64,000 bases of DNA. It comes from Hemibagrus wyckioides. Taxonomy: Eukaryota; Chordata; Actinopteri; Siluriformes; Bagridae. This document shows, one piece after another, positions 38,400 to 47,766 of the stretch. The DNA is taken from assembly GCF_019097595.1 (NCBI RefSeq), contig NC_080728.1, forward strand, positions 22,691,603 to 22,755,602, in the 5' to 3' direction. The notes under the pieces are model-generated. The model saw only the letters and a program-made list of their open reading frames with translations. It was not told the origin of the DNA and did no database searches. The stretch's first letter is position 1. Each line of letters begins with the position of its first letter. A program made the position numbers and the translations under genes.

Positions 38400-38548
38400 A
38401 TCTCAGTGCAGGAAGTGACATCACAACGACTCCAGAGGAGCAGGTGCCCATGCAGGATCGACACAGTGGAGGAACTTGCTTCCTATTGGCTGCCAGTGAT
38501 TACAGCTGCACTGCTGACTCCACCCTCCGCAAACCAGGTGTGCTCTAA
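38400..38548 (+). CDS. kcnc2: kcnc2 coding exon 3 (C-terminal cytoplasmic part)
   Basis: The acceptor CTCTGCAG ends at 38399. The exon starts in phase 1, joining the single G of exon 2 to give Asp, then LSAGSDITTTPEEQVPMQ, and ends with GGTCFLLAASDYSCTADST and LRKP. The CFLL...DYSC segment matches the conserved C-terminal CFLL-x-x-x-DY-x-C motif of Kv3 channels. Read to the first stop (TAA 38546-38548), the total coding length is 1749 nt, a 582-aa protein. However CCAG|GTGTGC at 38537/38538 could be a donor, phase 1; mammalian Kv3.2 splices at about this point, after Ile-Arg-Lys, into an exon for a serine/arginine-rich tail. No such tail exon was found here. Either this short end (GVL) is an alternative C-terminus, or the last exon lies in the gap or elsewhere. 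Confidence 0.85.
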
Positions 38549-38860
38549 ATATCAGATGACCATGCGTCATTGTCTGTCCATTTTACCACAGAGTAGTTTT
38601 TGTGTTTTTTTAATTGTTTGTATGGAATGTACAGCCATCTGCACATCATGGTCACAATCATCATCTTCATCATCATCATCATCATCCACAGCAAATACCA
38701 CCAGCATGCTATGCTTCATTCCCATCACCATGAGAAAAAAAGCCCATTACTTTAACCTGAAACCTGAATGTAAACGCCCAGTTACATTTAATTCAAATCC
38801 TACATTGCTCTGGAGCTTTGGCAAAATATGTACATGACTAGTGTAACATTATGGCAAGGA
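38549..38860 (+). other. Downstream of kcnc2 exon 3: 3' UTR or intron
   Basis: Unique sequence with a (CAT)n/(ATC)n run near 38660-38690. I see no strong poly(A) signal tied to the exon. It could be a 3' UTR of the short form or the start of another intron. Confidence 0.4.
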
Positions 38861-39003
38861 GGAGGCCAGTGTGAGGCAGAAGGCTAGTGTGAGGCAGGTG
38901 AGCAGTGTGAGGCAGGAGGCTAGTGTGAGGCAGGAGGCTAGTGTGGGGCAGATGGGCAGTGTGAGGCAGGTGGGCAGCGTGAGGCAGGAAGGCAGTGTGA
39001 GGC
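38861..39003. repeat. GTGAGGCAG minisatellite, left block
   Basis: Imperfect units around GCTAGTGTGAGGCAGG and GGGCAGTGTGAGGCAGG (about 17-18 bp). Interrupted at 39004 by a LINE 3' tail and resumed at about 39381. Confidence 0.88.
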
Positions 39004-39380
39004 AAGATTCAAGATTCAAGAAGCTTTTATTGTCATTTCAACCACATATATCTGACGCAGTACATAGTGAAATGAAACAACGTTTCTCCAGGACCTGGTG
39101 CTACATAAACATACAACAACAAGTTCAATACTAAACAACAAACAACAGCACAGAGCTAGGACAGAAGTTTGTCTTAGCCACGTAAAGTGCACAGTGTGCA
39201 GCTAGGTGCAGACAGAGCATAGACAAGACAGTGCAAAAGACAATAAATACAATAAAGACAACACAAAAGAACACAGGACACTTAGCGCTGAAAAGAAATA
39301 AAAGAACATGTGTACTGGAATGTAAGTGAAATAAAATAGATAAAGTGAAAGTGTAAAAAAAAACTTCCCAGTTTCCCAGG
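39004..39380 (-). mobile_element. LINE 3'-UTR fragment inserted in a minisatellite
   Basis: Starts ATTCAAGATTCAAGAAGCTT and contains TTGTCATTTCAACCACATAT and CAGCGTTT-like segments. It is the same 3' tail, in the same minus orientation, as the LINE copies of the Ig cluster (47121, 54599, 59765). Only about 375 bp, so a severely 5'-truncated insertion. It splits the GTGAGGCAG minisatellite. Confidence 0.8.
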
Positions 39381-39640
39381 CAGGTGGGCAATGTGAGGCA
39401 GGAGGCCAGTGTGAGGCAGGTGGACAGTGTGAGGGAGGAGGCCAGTGTGAGGCAGGTGGGAAGTGTGCGGCAGGAGGCCAGTGCGAAGCAGGTGGGCAGT
39501 GTGAGGTAGGAGGCCAGCACGAGGCAGGTGGACAGTGTGAGGCAGGAGGCCAGTGTGAGGCATGTGGACAGTGTGAGGCAGGAGGCCAGTGTGAGGCATG
39601 TGGACAGTGTGAGGCAGGTGGGCAGTGTGAATACTTCATA
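39381..39640. repeat. GTGAGGCAG minisatellite, right block
   Basis: About 14 units of 17-18 bp alternating between AGGAGGCCAGTGTGAGGC and AGGTGGACAGTGTGAGGC. Minus-strand frames here (HTGLLPHTVH type) are artefacts. Sequence from 39641 to 39955 is unique and unrecognised. Confidence 0.9.
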
Positions 39641-39958
39641 CCAGTATGAAGAAACAGCAGAGTACACACAGGCATCTATTAAAGCTCTGACCTGAACAGA
39701 TGAACACAAGCAGGTGACTGACCGATGACACAATGGAGGGCGGAGACTAAATGTGGAAACTGTGGGAGGAGTTTTACTAAAGCAACTAAAGAATGTTATG
39801 TGAAGATTCAGAGTCTGAAATGTAATGTGTAAACGCTTATTTCCTCTTCTAGCAGAAACACAAGAATCTGCTTTAAGATGATATAAAGGAAGCACAGGAA
39901 TGTATGCAGGGTCAAATGGGACAAAATCAGAGTGAATTATTGTGTCATGATCTGCAAA

Positions 39959-40051
39959 CACACTGTGGATGCTAACACACTGTGGATGCTAACACACTGT
40001 GGATGCTAACACACTGTGGATGCTAACACACTGTGGATGCTAACACACTGT
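39959..40051. repeat. 17-bp minisatellite, five units
   Basis: Five perfect or near-perfect CACACTGTGGATGCTAA units. Confidence 0.95.
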
Positions 40052-40203
40052 GACCATCACTGATTTTAAAATATAATAGATTGTTAATAAATCTCCTAGT
40101 AATGAATACAGATGTGTTACTGTAGCAGGTGGGGGTGTGGCTAAGTGGGAGTCTGCAGCAGCAGTGTGGAAGGATGAGTACATTAACGTGTCAAACCCCC
40201 CCC

Positions 40204-40206
<3 letters not shown>

Positions 40207-40248
<42 letters not shown>

Positions 40249-40300
40249 AAGAGAGAGAAAAAGAGAGGGAGGGAGGGAGAGAGAGAGAGAGAGAGAGAGG
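40207..40300. repeat. (GA)n microsatellite
   Basis: Purine-only tract of GA with AAAG and GGGA interruptions, directly before the TGTATTGTTGTGAGTC array. A homopurine tract of this length can form triplex DNA. Confidence 0.95.
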
Positions 40301-43300
40301 TATTGTTGAGTCTGTATTGTTGTGAGTCTGTATTGTTGTGTGTCTGTATTGTTGTGAGTCTGTATTGTTGTGTGTCTGTATTGTTGTGTGTCTGTATTGT
40401 TGTGAGTCTGTATTGTTGTGAGTCTGTATTGTTGTGAGTTTGTATCGTTGTGAGTCTGTATTGTTGTGTGTCTGTATTGTTGTGAGTTTGTATCGTTGTG
40501 AGTCTGTATTGTTGTGTGTCTGTATTGTTGTGAGTTTGTATCGTTGTGAGTCTGTATTGTTGTGTGTCTGTATTGTTGTGAGTCTGTATTGTTGTGAGTC
40601 TGTATTGTTGTGTGTCTGTATTGTGTGTCTGTATTGTTGTGTGTCTGTATTGTTGTGAGTCTGTATTGTTGTGAGTTTGTATCGTTGTGAGTCTGTATTG
40701 TTGTGAGTCTGTATTGTTGTGAGTTTGTATTGTTGTGTGTCTGTATTGTGTGTCTGTATTGTTGTGAGTCTGTATTGTGTGTCTGTATTGTTGAGTCTGT
40801 ATTGTTGTGAGTCTGTATTGTTGTGAGTCTGTATTTTTGTGAGTTTGTATTGTTGTGAGTTTGTATTGTTGTGTGTCTGTATTGTGTCTGAATTGTTGTG
40901 AGTCTGTATTGTTGTGTGTCTGTATTGTGAGTTTGTATTGTTGTGTGTCTGTATTGTGTGTCTGTATTGTTGTGAGTCTGTATTGTTGTGAGTCTGTATT
41001 GTTGTGTGTCTGTATTGTTGTGAGTCTGTATCGTTGTGAGTCTGTATCGTTGTGTGTCTGTATTGTGTGTCTGTATTGTTGAGTCTGTATTGTTGTGAGT
41101 CTGTATTGTTGTGAGTCTGTATCGTGTGTCTGTATTGTTGAGTCTGTATTGTTGTGAGTCTGTATTGTTGTGAGTCTGAATTGTGTGTCTGTATTGTTGA
41201 GTCTGTATTGTTGTGAGTCTGTATTGTTGTGAGTCTGTATTGTTGTGTGTCTGTATTGTGTGTCTGTATTGTTGTGTGTCTGTATTGTTGTGAGTCTGTA
41301 TTGTTGTGAGTTTGTATCGTTGTGAGTCTGTATTGTTGTGAGTCTGTATTGTTGTGAGTTTGTATTGTTGTGTGTCTGTATTGTGTGTCTGTATTGTTGT
41401 GAGTCTGTATTGTTGTGAGTCTGTATTGTGTGTCTGTATTGTTGTGAGTCTGTATTGTGTGTCTGTATTGTTGAGTCTGTATTGTTGTGAGTCTGTATCG
41501 TTGTGAGTTTGTATCGTTGTGAGTCTGTATTGTTGTGTGTCTGTATTGTTGTGAGTCTGTATTGTTGTGAGTCTGTATTGTTGTGTGTCTGTATTGTTGT
41601 GAGTTTGTATCGTTGTGAGTCTGTATTGTTGTGTGTCTGTATTGTTGTGAGTCTGTATTGTTGTGAGTCTGTATTGTTGTGTGTCTGTATTGTGTGTCTG
41701 TATTGTTGTGTGTCTGTATTGTTGTGAGTCTGTATTGTTGTGAGTTTGTATCGTTGTGAGTCTGTATTGTTGTGAGTCTGTATTGTTGTGAGTTTGTATT
41801 GTTGTGTGTCTGTATTGTGTGTCTGTATTGTTGTGAGTCTGTATTGTGTGTCTGTATTGTTGAGTCTGTATTGTTGTGAGTCTGTATTGTTGTGAGTCTG
41901 TATTGTTGTGAGTTTGTATTGTTGTGAGTTTGTATCGTGAGTTTGTATTGTTGTGAGTCTGTATTGTTGTGTGTCTGTATTGTGTCTGAATTGTTGTGAG
42001 TCTGTATTGTTGTGTGTCTGTATTGTGAGTTTGTATTGTTGTGTGTCTGTATTGTGAGTCTGTATTGTTGTGAGTCTGTATTGTTGTGTGTCTGTATTGT
42101 TGTGAGTCTGTATCGTTGTGAGTCTGTATCGTTGTGAGTCTGTATCGTTGTGTGTCTGTATTGTGTGTCTGTATTGTTGAGTCTGTATTGTTGTGAGTCT
42201 GTATTGTTGTGAGTCTGTATCGTGTGTCTGTATTGTTGAGTCTGTATTGTTGTGAGTCTGTATTGTTGTGAGTCTGAATTGTGTGTCTGTATTGTTGAGT
42301 CTGTATTGTTGTGAATTTGTATTGTTGTGAGTCTGTATTGTTGTGAGTTTGTATTGTTGCGAATTTGTATTGTGTGTCTGTATTGTTGAGTCTGTATTGT
42401 TGTGAGTTTGTATTGTTGTGAGTCTGTATTGTTGTGAGTTTGTATTGTTGTGAGTCTGTATTGTTGTGAGTTTGTATTGTTGTGAGTCTGTATTGTGTGT
42501 CTGTATTGTTGAGTCTGTATTGTTGTGAGTTTGTATTGTTGTGAGTCTGTATTGTTGTGTGTCTGTATTGTGTGTCTGTATTGTGTGTCTGTATTGTTGT
42601 GAGTCTGTATTGTGTGTCTGTATTGTGTGTCTGTATTGTTGTGAGTCTGTATTGTGTGTCTGTATTGTTGTGAGTCTGTATTGTTGTGAGTCTGTATTGT
42701 TGTGAGTTTGTATCATTGTGAGTCTGTATTGTTGTGTGTCTGTATTGTGTGTCTGTATTGTTGTGAGTCTGTATTGTGTGTCTGTATTGTGTGTCTGTAT
42801 TGTAGTGAGTCTGTATTGTTGTGAGTTTGTATTGTTGTGAGTCTGTATTGTTGTGAGTTTGTATCATTGTGAGTCTGTATTGTTGTGTGTCTGTATTGTG
42901 TGTCTGTATTGTTGAGTCTGTATTGTTGTGAGTCTGTATTGTTGTGAGTCTGTATCGTTGTGTGTCTGTATTGTGTGTCTGTATTGTTGAGTCTGTATTG
43001 TTGTAAGTCTGTATCGTGTGTCTGTATTGTTGAGTCTGTATTGTCTGTATTGTTGTGAGTTTGTATCGTTGTGAGTCTGTATTGTTGTGAGTCTGTATTG
43101 TGTGTCTGTATTGTTGAGTCTGTATTGTCTGTATTGTTGTGAGATTGTAGACAATACAGACACACAATACAGACTCACAACAATACAGACTCACAACGAT
43201 ACAAACTCACAACAATACAGACAATACAGACTCAACAATACAGACACACGATACAGACTTACAACAATACAGACTCAACAATACAGACACACAATACAGA

Positions 43301-45167
43301 CACACAACGATACAGACTCACAACAATACAGACTCACAACAATACAGACACACAATGAGTGCGAAACACACAGTGAGTTTGTATCGTTGTGAGTCTGTAT
43401 TGTTGTGAGTTTGTATTGTTGAGTCTGTATTGTTGTGAGTTTGTATTGTTGTGAGTCTGTATTGTGTGTCTGTATTGTTGAGTCTGTATTGTTGTGAGTC
43501 TGTATTGTTGTCTGTCTGTATTGTGTGTCTGTATTGTTGTGTGTCTGTATTTTGTGTCTGTATTGTTGTGAGTCTGTATTGTTGTGTGTCTGTATTGTGT
43601 GTCTGTATTGTTGTGAGTCTGTATTGTTGTGAGTCTGTATTGTTGTGTGTCTGTATTGTGAGTTTGTATTGTTGTGTGTCTGTATTGTTGAGTCTGTATT
43701 GTTGTGAGTTTGTATTGTTGTGAGTCTGTATTGTTGTGAGTTTGTATTGTTGTGAGTTTGTATCGTTGTGAGTCTGTATTGTTGTGAGTTTGTATTGTTG
43801 AGTCTGTATTGTTGTGAGTTTGTATTGTTGTGAGTCTGTATTGTTGTGAGTTTGTATTGTTGTGAGTTTGTATCGTTGTGTGTCTGTATTGTTGTGAGTC
43901 TGTATTGTTGAGTCTGTATTGTTGTGAGTTTGTATTGTTGTGAGTCTGTATTGTTGTGAGTCTGTATTGTTGTGTGTCTGTATTGTGTCTGTATTGTTGA
44001 GTCTGTATTGTTGTGAGTCTGTATTATTGTGAGTCTGTATTGTGTGTCTGTATTGTTGAGTCTGTATTGTTGTGAGTCTGAATTGTTGTCTGTCTGTATT
44101 GTGTGTCTGTATTGTTGTGTGTCTGTATTTTGTGTCGGTATTGTTGTGAGTCTGTATTGTTGTGAGTTTGTATTGTTGTGAGTCTGTATCGTTGTGAGTC
44201 TGTATTGTTGTGTGTCTGTATTGTGTGTCTGTATTGTTGAGTCTGTATCGTTGTGAGTCTGTATTGTTGTGTGTCTGTATTGTGTGTCTGTATTGTTGTG
44301 TGTCTGTATTGTGTGTCTGTATTGTTGTGTGTCTGTATTGTGTGTCTGTATTGTTGTGAGTTTGTATCGTTGTGAGTCTGTATCGTTGTGAGTCTGTATT
44401 GTTGTGTGTCTGTATTGTGTGTCTGTATTGTTGTGTGTCTGTATTGTGTGTCTGTATTGTTGAGTCTGTATTGTTGTGAGTCTGTATTGTTGTGAGTCTG
44501 TATCATTGTGAGTCTGTATTGTTGTGTGTCTGTATTGTGTGTCTGTATTGTTGAGTCTGTATTGTTGTGAGTCTGTATTGTTGTGTGTCTGTATTGTTGT
44601 GTGTCTGTATTGTGTGTCTGTATTGTTGAGTCTGTATTGTTGTGAGTCTGTATTGTTATGAGTCTGTATTGTTGTGAGTTTGTATCGTTGTGAGTCTGTA
44701 TTGTTGTGAGTCTGTATTGTTGTGTGTCTGTATTGTTGAGTCTGTATTGTTGAGTCTGTATTGTTGTGAGTCTGTATTGTTGTGAGTTTGTATCGTTGTG
44801 AGTCTGTATTGTTGTGAGTCTGTATTGTGTGTCTGTATTGTTGAGTCTGTATTGTTGTGAGTCTGTATTGTTGTCTGTCTGTATTGTGTGTCTGTATTGT
44901 TGTGTGTCTGTATTTTGTGTCTGTATTGTTGTGAGTCTGTATTGTTGTGTGTCTGTATTGTGTGTCTGTATTGTTGAGTCTGTATCGTTGTGAGTCTGTA
45001 TTGTTGTGAGTCTGTATTGTTGTGTGTCTGTATTGTTGTGAGTCTGTATTGTTGTGTCTGTATTGTGTGTCTGTATTGTTGTGTGTCTGTATTTTGTGTC
45101 TGTATTGTTGTGAGTCTGTATTGTTGTGTGTCTGTATTGTTGTGAGTCTGTATTGTTGTGTGTCTGT
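40301..45167. repeat. 16-bp minisatellite running into the assembly gap
   Basis: Unit TGTATTGTTGTGAGTC, with GTGTC, GAGTT, ATCG and shortened TGTATTGTGTGTC / TGTATTGTTGAGTC variants. About 4.9 kb is present, and the array is cut by the gap, so its real length is unknown. The 1003-codon minus-strand frame (QYRLTTIQTHNNTDS type) is a repeat artefact. An inverted block lies at 43151-43349. Confidence 0.97.
42916..43349. repeat. Inverted duplication: 199-bp arms, 36-bp spacer
   Basis: The segment 43151-43349 is the reverse complement of 42916-43114, including rare variants such as TTGTAAGTCTGTATCGTGTG (left arm, near 43001-43020) and its mirror at 43245-43264. I found no mismatch by eye. Spacer 43115-43150 ends in a unique GAGATTGTAG. 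After the right arm, about 25 bp of non-repeat sequence (GAGTGCGAAACACACA) precedes the return of plus-oriented units at about 43375. Confidence 0.9.
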
Positions 45168-45267
45168 NNNNNNNNNNNNNNNNNNNNNNNNNNNNNNNNN
45201 NNNNNNNNNNNNNNNNNNNNNNNNNNNNNNNNNNNNNNNNNNNNNNNNNNNNNNNNNNNNNNNNNNN
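45168..45267. other. Assembly gap (100 N)
   Basis: Exactly 100 N, the usual placeholder for a gap of unknown size, placed where the 16-bp array could not be resolved. Linkage of kcnc2 with the siglec-like gene depends on scaffolding across it. Confidence 0.99.
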
Positions 45268-45336
45268 GTGAAGAAATGAGATGAGAGGGAGAACTATTTT
45301 CACATGTGGAGCTCAGTGGAGACCAACAGCAGCTAA

Positions 45337-45344
45337 TATAAAAG
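45337..45344 (+). promoter_or_regulatory. Possible TATA box of the siglec-like gene
   Basis: TATAAAAG lies 221 bp upstream of the first ATG of the siglec-like gene, in otherwise unique sequence. Position and sequence fit a core promoter, but a 5' UTR of this length or a leader intron is assumed. Confidence 0.35.
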
Positions 45345-45484
45345 AGAGAGAGTCAATAAAAGAGGAAATAATAAAACTGATCACTGAACAAACATCAGAT
45401 CTGATTATAAATGACATCAAGCACAATCTGGAACATTGACACTAAACATGATTTATTTCAGACTCAAACTGTACTTTATCAACT

Positions 45485-45488
45485 CATC

Positions 45489-45527
<39 letters not shown>
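45485..45527. repeat. (GT)n microsatellite in the leader of the siglec-like gene
   Basis: Nearly pure GT run less than 50 bp upstream of the signal-peptide exon start codon. Confidence 0.95.
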
Positions 45528-45529
<2 letters not shown>

Positions 45530-45564
45530 GTCTCTTCTCCAGGTGATCTTTCCTGAACACAGAG

Positions 45565-45598
45565 ATGAAACTCATGGTTGTTTGTTTTCTGTTTCAAG
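45565..45598 (+). CDS. Siglec-like receptor, exon 1 (signal peptide)
   Basis: ATG 45565 opens MKLMVVCFLFQ and the exon ends at AAG|GTTTGT with one base left over (phase 1). This joins the phase-1 start of the V-set exon (CT) to give Ala. The spliced start [19 protein letters not shown] is a plausible secretory signal. The exon is too short to stand out as an ORF; phase agreement with the next exon is the main support. Confidence 0.7.
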
Positions 45599-45795
45599 GT
45601 TTGTGTAGAATTTATATTTAATGTGTGACCTGATAATGTAAGTGTGTTAAACTCAGGCAGTAACTCAATCAGTTTGGTGTGATTCTGTAACACAACTGCA
45701 GTTTGGACTGAATATTTATTCACACTTTACAGAAACACTGTGTGTGTGTCACTGTAGTAATGATCATGTGTGTGTGTGTGTGTGTGTGTTTACAG

Positions 45796-46158
45796 CTGTG
45801 TTGTGTAGAGAATTCTCCATCACTCTACCAGAGAGTGTAGAAGCTCTGAGAGGACTCTGTGTTCTCATACCCTGCAGATTTCAGATTGAAGAACAATACG
45901 ATAAAGACCTCCAGAGAGATTCTACAGGAATCTGGTTATTAAACGGCACTGATGGTAACAGTAATAAAGTCTTTAACTCTAAAGTAACTACAGAGAACAA
46001 GATTGAAGGTGAAATTATAGGAGATCTCCTCATGAAGAACTGCACCACCATCTTCTACAACATCAGTGAGAGAGACAGAGGAAAATATTACTTTAGATTA
46101 GAGGCTACTGGATCTCTAAAATACACTTATAGATCACCAGTATCTCTAAGAGTGCGAG
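45796..46158 (+). CDS. Siglec-like receptor, exon 2 (V-set sialic-acid-binding domain)
   Basis: A 363-bp exon, phase 1 at both ends, between a TTTACAG acceptor and a GTGAGA donor. It encodes an N-terminal V-set Ig domain with siglec hallmarks: LCVLIPCRF (Cys33 and Cys38), [10 protein letters not shown] (Cys94) and KYYFRLE. In siglecs the Arg of the Y-F-F-R-x-E motif contacts the sialic-acid carboxylate; here it is Arg112. Cys38-Cys94 would be the intradomain B-E bridge, with Cys33 available to bridge to domain 2. The aromatic residue near the G strand is Tyr (SLKYTYRS) where mammalian siglecs often have Trp. Sequons include NGT and NCT. The likely role is a cell-surface lectin of leukocytes. 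Which siglec, CD22-like or MAG-like, cannot be told from this part. Confidence 0.85.
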
Positions 46159-46175
46159 GTGAGAGCTGCAGCAGT

Positions 46176-46210
46176 GTGTGTGTGTGTATGTGTGCTTCTG
46201 CGTGTGTTTG

Positions 46211-46250
<40 letters not shown>

Positions 46251-46303
46251 TGTGTTTGTGCGTCTGTGTGTGTGTGTGTATGTGTGTGTGTGTGTGTGTG
46301 TAC
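46176..46303. repeat. (GT)n tract in the intron after the V-set exon
   Basis: GT-rich run with TGCG and TTTGTG interruptions in the short intron 46159-46384. Confidence 0.95.
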
Positions 46304-46384
46304 AGTGTAACTGTAATTACACTAATGATCCACTGGAACACATTTAAAACTCATCTCTAATGTGATACTGTGTGTTTATCTCAG

Positions 46385-46711
46385 ACTCTCCAATCAGACC
46401 CTCAATAACACTGTATAAGGAGGATCAGGGGGAGGTGGAGGACCAGAATGAGGTGGTGGAGGGAACTTCAGTGAGACTCATTTGCTCTGCTCCATCTGCT
46501 CCATGTCTCTTAAATCCTCCCACTTTTACATGGAACTTCCTGCCTGAGGAGAGAAGACAGGAGCAGAACCACAACACCAGCTTCAGCTCCTCTCAGCTGA
46601 ACTTCAACGCTACTCACCTGCATCATGGACTCACTTTCACCTGCACCACCACCTACCAGCTCCAGAACCAGAACAAATCAGCACAGAGCTCTCGTACTCT
46701 ACATGTTCTGT
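46385..46711 (+). CDS. Siglec-like receptor, exon 3 (C2-set domain 2)
   Basis: A 327-bp exon, phase 1 at both ends, between TTATCTCAG and GTAAGT. It encodes SPIRPSITLYKEDQG, then EGTSVRLICSAPSAPCLLNP, PTFTWNF and HHGLTFTCTTTYQLQNQN. The extra cysteine in SAPSAPC, besides the B and F strand cysteines (LIC, FTC), fits the interdomain bridge with the V-set domain seen in siglecs. Its end TLHVL joins exon 4 to give VLYGPRNTS, a typical domain 2/3 junction in fish CD22-like genes. Confidence 0.85.
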
Positions 46712-46793
46712 GTAAGTGTTACTTCATCAATTCACATTCAGTACACTTTAAATGATTTATAGAGTCTCCTAAATCCTGTTCCTCCTCCTTCAG

Positions 46794-47051
46794 ATGGTCC
46801 TAGAAACACATCAGTATCAGTGTCTCCATCTGCTTCAGTGCTTTTGGGCAGTTCAGTGTCTCTGAGTTGCAGCAGTGATGCAAACCCAGCAGTGCTGAAC
46901 TACATCTGGTACAGAGAGAACGGAGAGCAGATAGGAACCGGAAACCATCTCACCATCAACACCACTGATTCTACACACAGAGGTTTATACTACTGTAGAG
47001 CTCAAAACCAGCACGGAGATCACAACTCATCTGTGGTCCTGGATCTTCAGT
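46794..47051 (+). CDS. Siglec-like receptor, exon 4A (C2-set Ig domain)
   Basis: A 258-bp exon, phase 1 at both ends, after CTCCTCCTTCAG and before GTGAGT. It encodes YGPRNTSVSVSPSASVLLGS, then SVSLSCSSDANPAVLNYIWY, TINTTDSTHRGLYYCRAQN and HGDHNSSVVLDLQ. The Cys pair (LSC, YYC) and the D-x-G-x-Y-x-C pattern define a C2-set domain. Sequons: NTS, NTT, NSS. It differs from copies B and C by one visible base (ATC versus ACC, giving NYIWY versus NYTWY). The next exon in the reading order would be 4B at 54273. Confidence 0.9.
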
Positions 47052-47120
47052 GTGAGTACAATGCTGGAGCTTTGCTAATGCTACGTCACATGGCTTATAC
47101 TATCATGGGCCAAGCAGTAG

Positions 47121-47609
47121 ATTCAAGATTCAAGAAGCTTTATTGTCATTTCAACCACATATAGCTGATGCAGTACAGAGTGAAATGAAACAGCGTTTCT
47201 CCAGGACCTGGTGCTACATAAACATACAACAACAAAGTTCAACACAAAACAACAAACACCACCACAGAGCTAGGACAGAAATTTGTCTCAGCCACATAAA
47301 GTGCACAGTGTGCAGCTAGGTGCAAACAGAGCATAGACAAGACAGTGCAAAAGACAATAAATACAAGAAAGACAACACAAAAGAACACAGGACACTTAGC
47401 GCCGACAAGAAAGAAAAGAACATGTGTACTGGAATGTAAGTGAAATAAGATAAGATAAAGTGAAATGATGTAAAAAAAAGTATTGTGCAAAAAAAATTGT
47501 GCAAAAATACACAGCAGCGGTTGAGGTAGTGCAAATAGAATAAACATAAATATAACTATAGCAGCAGATGACAGGTAGAGGTAGTGCAGTAAGTATGAAC
47601 AATATAAAT

Positions 47610-47644
<35 letters not shown>

Positions 47645-47735
47645 ACACAGTCAAGAGAGAGTGTGTGTATCTGTTTGTGAGAGAGACAGAGAGTTAATAT
47701 ACAGTTCAGTACTGAGTGAGAGTGTGTGTGTGTGT

Positions 47736-47766
<31 letters not shown>

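Noticed and set aside
40183..43194. 1003-codon open frame on the minus strand (and an 841-codon relative)
   Set aside because: It lies wholly within the 16-bp TGTATTGTTGTGAGTC array and the adjoining GA tract. The repeat has few stops on that strand, and 16-bp units cycle through all frames. There is no domain, splice structure or codon bias.
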